Assembly: GCA_903920695.1 (NCBI GenBank) | Contig: CAIXNB010000048.1 | Span: forward strand, 1 to 39,508 | Length of the DNA stretch: 39,508 nt | DNA from: an uncultured beta proteobacterium | GTDB lineage: Bacteria > Pseudomonadota > Gammaproteobacteria > Burkholderiales > Burkholderiaceae_C | Direction of reading: 5' to 3' | In this document: positions 7,784 through 16,319 of the stretch, piece by piece | Layout: each line of letters starts with the position of its first letter | Position numbering within the stretch: position 1 is the stretch's first letter | Notes under the pieces: model-generated | The model's database searches: none | What the model saw: only the letters and a program-made list of their open reading frames with translations | What the model was told of the DNA's origin: nothing | Program-made: the position numbers and the translations under genes

Positions 7784-10528
7784 TTATGTGGCGCCGGGTT
7801 GCGGCGCAATCCCGTGCCATGGCAGCTGAAATACAAAATTGGAACCCTGCCCCGGTCTCGACTCAATCCAGATTCGCCCACCGAAGTGTTCCACAATCTG
7901 GCGGCTGATCGGCAAGCCCAGGCCGGTGCCACGCGGCCGGTTGGCGGCATCGCCGCCCTGCCGAAAGCGCTCGAAAATCAGGGCCTGCTGATCGCGTGCC
8001 ACGCCCGGACCGTTATCCCGCACCGAAATCATGACCCCGGCTGCGTCATGATCGAGCCGAACCGTCACCCGGCCACCGGGCACCGGCACAAACTTGGCGG
8101 CATTGGAAAGCAGATTAAGCAGCACCTGCATCAGTCGATCAGGGTCGCCCATCAAGCTCGGAACCTGCTCTGGCAGCACGACATCGACCCGCGTCTGACA
8201 CTCATGGAACAGCTCGGTAGTGGTGCTGACGGCTTGCTTGACGAGTGCGCGCAAATCCACATCCGACGTATGCCACTGGGCGTGGCCGGATTCAATCTTG
8301 GCCATGTCCAGCACTTGATTGACCAAACGGGTCAGGCGCTCGGTCTCGGTCACGATGATGGCGATGAACTGGCGCCGCTGCCCGAGCGGCATCTCGGCAT
8401 CGTCGCGCATCAGTTCGGCCAGCACCCGGATCGAGGTCAGCGGCGTGCGCAATTCGTGCGTGACGGAGGACATGAAATCATCCTTGAGGCGATCCAGGCT
8501 CTTGAGTTGCTCATTGGCCTGACGCAGTTCGGCTGTGGCGCGCTCCAGCGAGTCGGATTTTTCTTCGAGCTCGCGCGAATGGGCACGCAGTTGCGATGCT
8601 TCATCGAGCATGCGCAACACATCTTCGGCCGTCAGCGCCTCTTCCTCAACTGCTGAGGCCACCAGCAAGCGCGCCGAAGCGCTGCCGACCGCACCCGCCA
8701 ACTGGGTTTCGACAAAGTGCACGAGCCGCGCGTCGGCCCGGATCGCGTCCACCTGCGCCGCACCGGCCTGTGCGGCGTAGGACTCAAACAGGTTGCGCGC
8801 CTTGTCCAAGCCCAGAAAGCGCTCGCACAAACGCAGCAGATCAGGCACTTTGGCCTGACCGCGCCAGAAGATCGGGCTTGACGCGGCGCTGCGCTCAAAG
8901 ACATCGACGAACAGCAACGCCTGGCTCGCCACCTGTCCCGATGGCGCGCGCCAGAGCGAGATGCCGACGTAGGCCACGATGTTGACCAGCAGGCTCCAGA
9001 ACAGCGAGTGCGTCAGTCCGTCCAGTCCGCGCAAACCCAGCAACTGCTCCGGCCGCAGCAAGGTCAAACCCCAAGGGCCGTGCTCCAGAAAATCGGTTCC
9101 GAGCCAGCCCGATTTGGCGATCGAGGGCAGCATCAGCGTGTAGACCCACATGGCAAAACCGGCCAGCAGTCCGGCCAGCGCGCCGGTCGGGGAACCACCC
9201 TTCCAGTACAGCCCTCCGAGCAAGGCGGGGGCAAACTGGGCCACGGCAGCAAAGCTGACCAGCCCGATGCTGACCAGCGCGTAAGCCTCGCCGGCGAGAT
9301 GGAAGTACGAATAGCCCAGCAGCATCAAACCCAGAATGGCGGCGCGCCGAACGCCGAGCAGCACACGGGTCAGGTCATGCCCGGCACCCGGGCGGAATTG
9401 GCGCGTGCGCAGCAGCAGTGGCATCACCAGTTCGTTGCTGACCATGGTGGAGACGGCAATGGTCTCCACAATCACCATGCCGGTGGCCGCAGACAGACCG
9501 CCGACAAAAGCAAACAGGGCCAGCGCATTCTGCCCCGCCGCCAGCGGTAGCGACAGAACAAAATTTTCGGCATTCATGGGTGTCGAACCGAAATACAGCA
9601 GGCCACCCAGCGCAATCGGCAACACGAACAGATTGATGACCAGCATGTAGAGCGGAAAGACCCAGACCGCGCGCCGCAAATGGCTTTCACGCACGTTCTC
9701 CACCACCATGACCTGAAACTGGCGCGGCAGGAAAACGACCGACAGCATCGACAGCAGGATCTGGGCAAACCACTGCGCCCAGGAAAAATTCGCACCCTGT
9801 TCCAGCCGCAACAGGCTTGCCAGGGCCGGAACTGCACGCGCCCGGGCAAACAGATCAGCGAGGCCATCGAACAGGCCATAAACCACAAACACGCCAACGG
9901 CCAGAAACGCCACCAGCTTGACCAGCGATTCGAAGGCGATGGCGGCCACCATGCCCTCGTGCCGCTCCGTGGTGTCCAGGTGGCGCGCGCCAAACACCAT
10001 GCTGAAACCGGCCAGGACCAGGGCCACATAAAACGCGGCGTCGCTGTCCCAATGTCGCCCCGGCGCCAAGCCGGTGCTGCCAGGCGCCGTCAGCAACGTG
10101 TAACCGGCTGATACGGCCTTCAGTTGCAGCGCGATATAGGGCACGATGCCAACCACTGCAATCAGGGTCACCAGGCCCGAGAGCAGCGGGCTCTTGCCAT
10201 AACGACTGGCAATAAAGTCGGCAATGGATGTGATCCGGTAAACGCGGGCGATGCGGATCATCTTGCGAATCACAAGCCAACCCAGCACCATGGCAAGGGT
10301 CGGACCGAGGTAGATCGGCAGAAACCAGACGCCACCGGATGCAGCACGGCCGACACTGCCGAAGTAGGTCCAGGCCGTGCAGTACACCGCCATCGACAAG
10401 GCATAGACCCAGGCGCTGTCGATCACAGAGCGCCCCTGGCGCGCACGCCAATCGCCGACATAAGCGACCGCGAACAGCAGCAGCAAATAGGCAAACGAGG
10501 CAGCGATAACCGCAGCGGGTGACACCAT
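7784..10528 (-). CDS. crbS: CrbS-like sodium/solute-symporter sensor histidine kinase
   Basis: The 914-residue protein has an N-terminal sodium:solute symporter domain (about 12-13 helices, residues 1-500), a linker resembling the STAC domain (about 520-600), a coiled coil, then a histidine kinase core. The H-box SVTHELRTP places the phospho-His at residue 691. The N-box is LLNLLSNAAK near 805, the G1 box DNGPG near 838, and the G2 box RGTGLGLP near 867. CrbS-type kinases are known to control acetate utilisation (acs, actP) in Vibrio and Pseudomonas, and the divergent yjcH-actP pair fits that role. It lacks the C-terminal receiver found in some relatives, and the regulator is a separate downstream gene. 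ATG 10528 follows the TAG of the 66-residue gene by two bases; a GTG at 10558 inside that gene is an alternative start. The symbol rests on architecture and context. Confidence 0.85.
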   Translation of the reverse strand: MVSPAAVIAASFAYLLLLFAVAYVGDWRARQGRSVIDSAWVYALSMAVYCTAWTYFGSVGRAASGGVWFLPIYLGPTLAMVLGWLVIRKMIRIARVYRITSIADFIASRYGKSPLLSGLVTLIAVVGIVPYIALQLKAVSAGYTLLTAPGSTGLAPGRHWDSDAAFYVALVLAGFSMVFGARHLDTTERHEGMVAAIAFESLVKLVAFLAVGVFVVYGLFDGLADLFARARAVPALASLLRLEQGANFSWAQWFAQILLSMLSVVFLPRQFQVMVVENVRESHLRRAVWVFPLYMLVINLFVLPIALGGLLYFGSTPMNAENFVLSLPLAAGQNALALFAFVGGLSAATGMVIVETIAVSTMVSNELVMPLLLRTRQFRPGAGHDLTRVLLGVRRAAILGLMLLGYSYFHLAGEAYALVSIGLVSFAAVAQFAPALLGGLYWKGGSPTGALAGLLAGFAMWVYTLMLPSIAKSGWLGTDFLEHGPWGLTLLRPEQLLGLRGLDGLTHSLFWSLLVNIVAYVGISLWRAPSGQVASQALLFVDVFERSAASSPIFWRGQAKVPDLLRLCERFLGLDKARNLFESYAAQAGAAQVDAIRADARLVHFVETQLAGAVGSASARLLVASAVEEEALTAEDVLRMLDEASQLRAHSRELEEKSDSLERATAELRQANEQLKSLDRLKDDFMSSVTHELRTPLTSIRVLAELMRDDAEMPLGQRRQFIAIIVTETERLTRLVNQVLDMAKIESGHAQWHTSDVDLRALVKQAVSTTTELFHECQTRVDVVLPEQVPSLMGDPDRLMQVLLNLLSNAAKFVPVPGGRVTVRLDHDAAGVMISVRDNGPGVARDQQALIFERFRQGGDAANRPRGTGLGLPISRQIVEHFGGRIWIESRPGQGSNFVFQLPWHGIAPQPGAT

Positions 10529-10530
10529 GG

Positions 10531-10731
10531 CTACGTCTGATCGGGGTGTTCCATCCACCAGGCGAGCATGCCGATCAGGAGCGCCCAGAGAATGAACAAG
10601 GCCGCCGGAAACAGTGGCACGCCCAACAACGTGGCGTCACGGTCCCACAAACCCAGTAGCGGAAAGCTGAACAGCAGCCAGCCCGCAAAAAAAAGAGCCA
10701 GCAGACGCTGCGTACCAAGTCCTTCGAACAC
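10531..10731 (-). CDS. Small two-helix membrane protein upstream of crbS
   Basis: The 66-residue product has two hydrophobic stretches (about 9-27 and 39-60, the latter rich in Leu, Ala and Trp) separated by a short polar loop, and ends EHPDQT. The start is GTG at 10731, preceded at good spacing by a near-perfect ribosome-binding site (AAGGAGG), which strongly supports translation. It is the first gene of the minus-strand operon and its stop lies two bases before the crbS ATG. I do not recognise a named family. By position it may be a small subunit of the transporter/kinase, in the way YjcH accompanies ActP, but that is inference. Confidence 0.75.
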   Translation of the reverse strand: MFEGLGTQRLLALFFAGWLLFSFPLLGLWDRDATLLGVPLFPAALFILWALLIGMLAWWMEHPDQT

Positions 10732-11011
10732 CTTTGCCTCCTTGCCATGGTTCCGCGCCGCAGCCCAGCGCGGCCAAATCGATCACGTTGCGATCAGACT
10801 ATCGGTGCATTTGCTTACTAATGTCTGATAGCGATGCGCAAATAAAGGCCTTACAAGCGGAACCAAGGGAAAACACTGACTCGCAGCCTTTTGCCAATGG
10901 AGCGGGGTCATCTATTGCAAAAGCTGCAGCACTCCTGCGTATCGGTCAGTTATGGGTAAGGACCGCCACTTAGCCTTCGCTCCGTCATCACTTATAACTA
11001 GGAGACGAACC
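10732..11011. promoter_or_regulatory. Divergent control region between the crbS operon and yjcH-actP
   Basis: This 280-base noncoding region must hold promoters for both directions. It contains an inverted repeat ATCAGAC (10793-10799) / GTCTGAT (10823-10829) with a 23-base spacer, a possible operator. AGGAG at about 11000-11004 is the yjcH ribosome-binding site, and AAGGAGG on the other strand near 10738-10744 serves the small membrane gene. No convincing -35/-10 pair stood out. Base composition is less GC-rich than the neighbouring genes. Confidence 0.5.
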
Positions 11012-11320
11012 ATGGCAGATGATTGGATTGAACGGGTTGTCAGCAACCCAAAGTACCAGGAGCTCAAGGCAAAGCGCAGCAGCTTCGGGTGGTGGCTCAC
11101 CTTGTCGGAGATGGTCGTGTACTACGGCTTCATCGCACTGGTGGCCTTCAACAAACCCTTTCTGGCGACCAAGATCGGCTCCGGCGTCATCACGCTGGGC
11201 ATGCCGCTTGGGATCGGTGTACTGATCTACACCATCATCATTACCAACATCTATGTTCGTCGCGCCAACAGCGTTTATGACGATCTGACCCAGCAAGTGG
11301 TGAAAGGAGCCCTGAAATGA
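11012..11320 (+). CDS. yjcH: DUF485 membrane protein, ActP partner (YjcH)
   Basis: The 102-residue protein belongs to the DUF485 (YjcH) family. It starts with a soluble segment containing [19 protein letters not shown], then has two transmembrane helices (about 30-50 and 60-85) and a charged tail. YjcH is encoded together with the acetate permease ActP in many proteobacteria, and its exact role is unclear. ATG 11012 follows an AGGAG site by about seven bases; an in-frame ATG at 10952 lacks such a site and adds a poorly conserved-looking stretch. The stop overlaps the actP start as ATGA, indicating coupled translation. Confidence 0.9.
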   Translation: MADDWIERVVSNPKYQELKAKRSSFGWWLTLSEMVVYYGFIALVAFNKPFLATKIGSGVITLGMPLGIGVLIYTIIITNIYVRRANSVYDDLTQQVVKGALK

Positions 11321-13008
11321 CGCGTCTTTTCAAACCCAAGCGCATGATCGCACTGATCGCACTGATGGCAGTCGCGGCCGGTGTCTATGCCGCCGGCCCC
11401 GATGTCGGTCAAGCCACCAAGCAGCCGACGAACTGGACGGCGATTGCGATGTTTGCCATCTTTGTGTCCGTTACGCTGTGGATCACCAAGTGGGCCGCGT
11501 CACGCACCAAGAGCGCCGCCGACTTCTATACCGCCGGTGGCGGCATCACCGGTTTTCAAAATGGCCTGGCGATTGCCGGCGACTACATGTCGGCTGCTTC
11601 GTTTCTCGGTATTTCGGGCCTGGTGTTTGCAAGCGGCTTTGACGGGCTGATCTACTCCATCGGCTGGCTGGTGGGCTGGCCCATCATCACCTTCCTGATG
11701 GCCGAGCGACTGCGCAACCTGGGCAAATTCACCTTTGCCGACGTCGCCGGTTACCGCTTCAATCAGACGCCAATTCGCGTGTTCGCCGCCTGCGGTTCGC
11801 TGGCCGTGGTGGCGTTCTACATGACGGCGCAGATGGTCGGCGCCGGTCAGCTCATCAAGCTGCTGTTTGGCATGGACTACCTGTACGCGGAAATCCTGGT
11901 CGGCTCGATCATGATGATCTACGTGCTGTTCGGCGGCATGACGGCCACCACCTGGGTGCAGATCATCAAGGCCTGCATGCTGCTCGGCGGCGCCACCTTC
12001 ATGGCGTTCTCGGTGCTGATGCAGTTCGGCTTTTCACCGGAAGCCATGTTCGTCAAAGCGATTGAAGTGCACTCCAAGAAGGAGGCCATCATGTTCCCGG
12101 GTGGCTACATCAAGGACCCGGTCTCCGCGATCTCTGTCGGCATGGCGCTGATGTTCGGCACCGCCGGTCTGCCGCACATCCTGATGCGCTTCTTCACCGT
12201 GCCAAGCGCCCGTGAAGCACGCAAGTCGGTCGGCTGGGCCACCACCTGGATCGGCTACTTCTACATCCTGACCTTCATCATCGGCTTTGGCGCCATCACC
12301 AACCTGATCCCGAATCCGGCGGATTACTTTGTCGGTGGTGACATCAGCAAGGGCCTCAGTGGTGGCGGCAACATGGCAGCGGTGCATCTGTCCCGGGCCG
12401 TCGGTGGCAGCGTGTTCATGGGCTTCATCTCAGCCGTGGCCTTTGCCACCATTCTGGCGGTGGTTGCCGGTTTGACACTGTCCGGTGCCTCGGCTGTGTC
12501 GCACGATCTCTATGCCTCGGTCTGGCGCCATGGTCGCGTCGATCAGGCGCAGGAACTCCGCGTTTCCAAGATGACCACGGTGGCGCTGGGCATCATTGCC
12601 GTCACACTGGGTATTGCGTTTGAGAAAGAAAACGTAGCCTACATGGTGATGCTCGCGTTTGTGATCGCGGCCTCGGCCAACTTCCCGGTCCTGTTCATGT
12701 CGGTGCTGTGGAAGGATTGCACGACCAAGGGTGCGGTGACCGGTGGTTTTGTCGGTCTGGCCCTGGCCATCGGGCTGACGGTGGTCTCGCCCGCAGTCTG
12801 GGTCGCGGTGTTGAAGCACCCCGCCGGGTCGGCCTGGTTCCCGTATGACTCGGCTGCCATCTTCTCGATACCGGCGGCGTTCATCACGATATGGCTGGTT
12901 TCCTTGATGGACCGCAGTGCGCGTGCCGCCATCGACCGGGCCGGCTACCCTGCGCAGGAAGTGCGTTCGGAGACCGGTATCGGCTCGTCATCCGCCTCCG
13001 GCCACTGA
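11317..13008 (+). CDS. actP: Cation/acetate symporter ActP
   Basis: The 563-residue member of the sodium:solute symporter family matches ActP, which imports acetate and glycolate with a cation across the inner membrane. A signal-like first hydrophobic segment (about 9-26, ending GVYAA) is followed by an SSS core with about 13 helices. Typical motifs are [20 protein letters not shown] near 68-88, [11 protein letters not shown] near 91-101 and [15 protein letters not shown] near 283-297. It overlaps yjcH by 4 bases. A rho-independent terminator follows 55 bases after the stop. No acetyl-CoA synthetase gene is in the window, so the acetate locus is split or continues elsewhere. Control by the divergent CrbS-like kinase is expected from related systems. 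Confidence 0.95.
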   Translation: MTRLFKPKRMIALIALMAVAAGVYAAGPDVGQATKQPTNWTAIAMFAIFVSVTLWITKWAASRTKSAADFYTAGGGITGFQNGLAIAGDYMSAASFLGISGLVFASGFDGLIYSIGWLVGWPIITFLMAERLRNLGKFTFADVAGYRFNQTPIRVFAACGSLAVVAFYMTAQMVGAGQLIKLLFGMDYLYAEILVGSIMMIYVLFGGMTATTWVQIIKACMLLGGATFMAFSVLMQFGFSPEAMFVKAIEVHSKKEAIMFPGGYIKDPVSAISVGMALMFGTAGLPHILMRFFTVPSAREARKSVGWATTWIGYFYILTFIIGFGAITNLIPNPADYFVGGDISKGLSGGGNMAAVHLSRAVGGSVFMGFISAVAFATILAVVAGLTLSGASAVSHDLYASVWRHGRVDQAQELRVSKMTTVALGIIAVTLGIAFEKENVAYMVMLAFVIAASANFPVLFMSVLWKDCTTKGAVTGGFVGLALAIGLTVVSPAVWVAVLKHPAGSAWFPYDSAAIFSIPAAFITIWLVSLMDRSARAAIDRAGYPAQEVRSETGIGSSSASGH

Positions 13009-13062
13009 TACTTTTCCGTATTCACCGGATCGCCTGAGCGTTGTCCGATGAAGATGGCTTGT

Positions 13063-13098
13063 AAGGACTGCATGCGTTAAGCTTGCAGTCCTTTTTTT
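13063..13098 (+). terminator. Rho-independent terminator after actP
   Basis: The arms AAGGACTGCA (13063-13072) and TGCAGTCCTT (13084-13093) form a perfect 10-base-pair stem with an 11-base loop. The stem runs into a T tract ending at 13098. It ends about 20 bases before the likely start of the next gene on the same strand, so that gene needs readthrough or its own promoter. Confidence 0.88.
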
Positions 13099-13117
13099 GT
13101 TTTCTGACAGGTCACTG

Positions 13118-14929
13118 GTGACAGACCATTTTTCCTTTGCGGTGGCGCCCTTCGATGAGTTGGGCGCAAGCGAGCAAGCACTGGTGGGAGAGACCGCCGT
13201 CCCTGTGCGCTTGACGCCAGGCGAGATCCTGTTCGCGCCCGGCGCAACACCGCAACACCTGTGGCTGCTGATTTCAGGGCATGTCCAACTCAACGAAGAC
13301 ACGCAGGTTCTGGTACTCGGCACCGGCGAGACGATCGGCTGGCGTGCCCTGCTGACCGAACGCTGCCAGGCAAGCGCAACGGCGCTCGATGCCGTAACAG
13401 CATGGTGCTTGCCCAGGGCCACGGTAGTCAACTTGCTGGCCGGCAACGCCTGCTTTAGCGCCCGTGTCTTTGCCGGACTGTCGCGTCAGCTCTCTGATGA
13501 GGAGGACGTCAATCACAATCGCGAATTGCTCTCCCTGATGCTGGTGCGGGTGCGCGACGTCCCCTTGCACCCTCCTTTCTACCTTGACGGCGAGATGGAT
13601 CTGGTCAGTGCCTGTCGCACGATGTCGGAAAACAATCGCACCAGCGCGCTGGTGCGCGACAGTGCGGGGGCTGTGCCACGCCTGGGCTTCTTTACCACCA
13701 GTGACCTGCGCGATGCGATACTGAAACCGCAACCGCTGGCAGTGCGCGAAGTGGCCCACTATGCGCTGATTACGCTGCCGCCGGAGGCTGAACTGTTCGA
13801 TGCACTGCTCACCATGCTGCGACACCGCGTGCATCGCATACTGGTCAAAGAAGGCGACAAGATCCTGGGCGTTCTCAGCCAACTCGATCTGATGGGTTTT
13901 GTCTCGAACCACTCGCATCTGATTACCTTGGCTGTCGATCAAGCACAGACAGCCGACGAACTCAGAGTGGCGGCACGGCAAGTAGACGAAACGATCGCGC
14001 TACTGGTGCGCGGTGGTGTTCGAATCGACATCGTCTCGCGCCTGGTCAGCAGCCTCAACGCGAAAATATTTGCGCGCCTGTGGTCACTGGTCGCGCCAGC
14101 CAAACTGATGCAGAACAGTTGCCTGCTGGTCATGGGCAGTGAAGGACGTGGCGAACAAATCCTCAAGACCGACCAGGACAACGCCTTACTGCTGCGTGAC
14201 GGCTACCACTGCCCGGAACTGGTGGAGGTCGTTGCGCGCTTCAGCACCGAGTTGCTGAGCTTTGGCTATCCGCCTTGTCCGGGCAACATCATGGTCACCA
14301 ACCCGCTCTGGTGTCAGCCGGTTTCCGATTTCAAGGACACCATCAGGCAGTGGCTTTTTGACGGTGACCCGGACGGCTCGATGAACCTGGCGATCTTCAT
14401 CGATGCGCATCCGGTGTCAGGCGACGCCACGCTGCTGAATGCCGTGCGCACCCACGCCCTGGACCTGATCGGAGGCAACGACATCTTCATTGCGCGGCTG
14501 GCGGACGCTGTCAACCAGTTCAAGGAACCCGGCACGGGCTGGTGGAGTCGTCTGACCCAGTTGCGCAAAGGCGCAGAGCCCAGCTTTGACCTCAAGAAAC
14601 TCGGCACTTTCCCGATTGTTCATGGTGCGCGTGCGCTGGCGCTGGAGCACCGCCTGGATGCCTTGAGCACGGTTGAGCGCCTGCGCACCCTGGCCAAGCA
14701 GGAATTCCTGTCAGTCGAACTGGCACGCGATCTGACGGAAACGCTGCACTTCATGATGACGCTCAAGCTGCGCAACAACCTGCGCCAGATCGCGCTCGGA
14801 CAGCCGGTCAGCAACCTGGTGAAGCTGGCCGACCTGAGCACGCTGGACCGCGATCTGCTACGGGATTCACTGGCTGTGGTCCGGCAGTTCCGACTGCACT
14901 TGCAATTGCATTTCCACCTCCACACATGA
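13118..14929 (+). CDS. cNMP-binding-like/CBS/DUF294 nucleotidyltransferase-like regulator
   Basis: The domain order is a cyclic-nucleotide-binding-like barrel (about 5-125, LTPGEILFAPG, LLISGHVQL), a CBS pair (about 150-270), and the DUF294 nucleotidyltransferase-like domain with GSEGRGEQ and TDQDNALLL (about 340-360). A DUF294 C-terminal helical domain follows. The TDQDN acidic pair matches the metal-binding pattern of GlnD-type nucleotidyltransferases, so catalytic activity is plausible but the substrate is unknown. Genes of this family commonly sit beside actP/crbS-type loci, suggesting a role in acetate metabolism or signalling. I prefer GTG 13118 with an upstream ACAGG; a TTG at 13097 would lie inside the actP terminator. 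It ends 8 bases before a convergent gene. Confidence 0.85.
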   Translation: MTDHFSFAVAPFDELGASEQALVGETAVPVRLTPGEILFAPGATPQHLWLLISGHVQLNEDTQVLVLGTGETIGWRALLTERCQASATALDAVTAWCLPRATVVNLLAGNACFSARVFAGLSRQLSDEEDVNHNRELLSLMLVRVRDVPLHPPFYLDGEMDLVSACRTMSENNRTSALVRDSAGAVPRLGFFTTSDLRDAILKPQPLAVREVAHYALITLPPEAELFDALLTMLRHRVHRILVKEGDKILGVLSQLDLMGFVSNHSHLITLAVDQAQTADELRVAARQVDETIALLVRGGVRIDIVSRLVSSLNAKIFARLWSLVAPAKLMQNSCLLVMGSEGRGEQILKTDQDNALLLRDGYHCPELVEVVARFSTELLSFGYPPCPGNIMVTNPLWCQPVSDFKDTIRQWLFDGDPDGSMNLAIFIDAHPVSGDATLLNAVRTHALDLIGGNDIFIARLADAVNQFKEPGTGWWSRLTQLRKGAEPSFDLKKLGTFPIVHGARALALEHRLDALSTVERLRTLAKQEFLSVELARDLTETLHFMMTLKLRNNLRQIALGQPVSNLVKLADLSTLDRDLLRDSLAVVRQFRLHLQLHFHLHT

Positions 14930-14937
14930 GCCGGGGT

Positions 14938-15585
14938 TCAAGAGGCTGGGCCTGATCGGATCACACCGTTATTCACCTGGGTCGCCGCGTCCCAGTTCGC
15001 GTCGAACCAGGGCTCACCCGCCAGATAGGCGGCCAACATCGGCAGCGCATCAAAGCCCCAGAACAGTTTGTCGTCAACCGCAAAGGTCGGAACGCCAAAG
15101 GCACCACGCGCAATCGCTTCGTCGGTGTTGGCTTTGAGTTGCGCCTTGACCTCTGCGCTGTCAGGCGCGCGCTGCGGGCTCAGTTGCCGTGTCAACTTCT
15201 CTAGGCGCGCTGCGTCCGTGGCCTCGGCGCCACTGTGCCAGACGTGGCGAAACACGGTTTCGCAGACATAGCGGTTCGGTTCACCCTGCGCGTCGCAGGC
15301 CGTGGCCAGGCGCAGCAGCGCGAGTGGATTGAAGGGATGCGTTGCCGGTAGTTGCAGCGTCACGCCCTCGCGTTGCGCCAGCCACAGCACCTGGCGGTAG
15401 GTCCAGTCGCGCTTGCCGGCGATCTCGGCCGGACCGCGCTGGCCGTGGTGCTTGAGCAAGCCGACAAACAGCACCGGCTTGTAGCGCACGCTGTAGCTGT
15501 GCCCGATCAGCGCCAGCGGCAACTTCTCGAACGCCAGATAGGCATAGGGCGAAATGAAGTCAAGGTAGAACGTGATCTGTTTCAT
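14938..15585 (-). CDS. 2-hydroxychromene-2-carboxylate isomerase-like (DsbA-fold) protein
   Basis: The 215-residue protein starts FYLDFISPYAYLA, the conserved opening of the HCCA isomerase branch of the DsbA/GST-kappa fold; Ser in place of the CxxC cysteines is typical of this branch. GVPTFAVDDKLFWGFDAL near 165-182 contains the cis-Pro loop and the conserved W/F-G-x-D motif. Relatives use glutathione in aromatic-ring degradation (naphthalene type), but most genomic copies have no proven substrate and no aromatic pathway is visible here. It is the last gene of the overlapping minus-strand set; ATG 15585 overlaps the previous stop as ATGA. Cytoplasmic; no signal peptide. Confidence 0.88.
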   Translation of the reverse strand: MKQITFYLDFISPYAYLAFEKLPLALIGHSYSVRYKPVLFVGLLKHHGQRGPAEIAGKRDWTYRQVLWLAQREGVTLQLPATHPFNPLALLRLATACDAQGEPNRYVCETVFRHVWHSGAEATDAARLEKLTRQLSPQRAPDSAEVKAQLKANTDEAIARGAFGVPTFAVDDKLFWGFDALPMLAAYLAGEPWFDANWDAATQVNNGVIRSGPAS

Positions 15586-16319
15586 GATGATTTCTCCGTC
15601 GAGCGTTGTTCGATGCGTGACCAGATCAAGCGCTTGCCCGCGTCATCAGCAGCGCTCCACTGCGCGATCTCGTCGAGCGTGCGGTAGCAGCCAGCGCAGA
15701 AACCGGTGCGCGGGTTCATCTGGCAGACCGCAATACAAGGTGAAGGCACGTCCTGCGAGCCGGACCGGGCCAGCGCGGCGCGCGCCGCCAGCGTCTCAGC
15801 CGGACCAGTCTGAACCAGACGCAGCGAACCGACCACGACATCGGCCAGCGGCGCGCCGGACAGGCGCCGCAGGTCCTGCGGGCTGAGCTTGAAGACGCCG
15901 TGCGGATGCCCGGCTGCCGCCCAGATTTCCTCGAAGCGCAACAGGTCTTGGTCGATCACTGTGATCGAGGGCGTCGCGTGCGCAATCGGCGGCACGCCGC
16001 CGATTGAGTAGCCGGTTTTTTCCTTGACGAAAGCGGCGTCGGCGCGGCCCAGTTTGCCAACCAGGGCCTCGACCTTCTTCTCGTCAACGCGCCGGTCGCC
16101 CGATGTCACCACCAGCACCGCCGCATCGTCGGCCTTGCGCCGGAAGATGATGCTCTTGGCGATCTGGCCGAGCGCAATGCCGAGCGCGTCAGCCGCCTGT
16201 TGCGCCGTGCGCGCTGCGTCGTCCAGCAGCACCGGCGCATGCAGATGGCCTTGTGTCTGCAAGGCCGCCGCGATGCGTTGCACGCCTTCCGGCCACGATT
16301 TCAAATCTTCAGTGCTCAT
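15582..16319 (-). CDS. YbaK/ProXp-type aminoacyl-tRNA deacylase fused to DUF1289
   Basis: Residues 1-175 are a YbaK/EbsC-type domain, a family that hydrolyses mischarged aminoacyl-tRNA: QIAKSIIFR near 52-60, VTSGDRRVDEKKV near 71-83, and GYSIGGVPPIAH near 103-114. Residues 192-240 form a DUF1289 module with cysteines C195, C199, C208 and C211 in the pattern PCxxxC...GFCxGCxRT, followed by EIAQW, suggesting a small metal or Fe-S site. DUF1289 proteins are usually separate 60-90 residue proteins, so this is a fusion. It overlaps hmgL (mvaB) by one base (TGATG) and the isomerase gene by four. The exact tRNA specificity cannot be read from sequence. Confidence 0.88.
   Translation of the reverse strand: MSTEDLKSWPEGVQRIAAALQTQGHLHAPVLLDDAARTAQQAADALGIALGQIAKSIIFRRKADDAAVLVVTSGDRRVDEKKVEALVGKLGRADAAFVKEKTGYSIGGVPPIAHATPSITVIDQDLLRFEEIWAAAGHPHGVFKLSPQDLRRLSGAPLADVVVGSLRLVQTGPAETLAARAALARSGSQDVPSPCIAVCQMNPRTGFCAGCYRTLDEIAQWSAADDAGKRLIWSRIEQRSTEKSS

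Noticed and set aside
10529..10558. GTG at 10558 as crbS start
   Set aside because: It lies inside the upstream small membrane gene and adds ten polar residues; ATG 10528 starts at the first helix. It remains possible.
13097..13117. TTG at 13097 as start of the DUF294 gene
   Set aside because: It lies inside the T tract of the actP terminator and has no ribosome-binding site; GTG 13118 is better placed.
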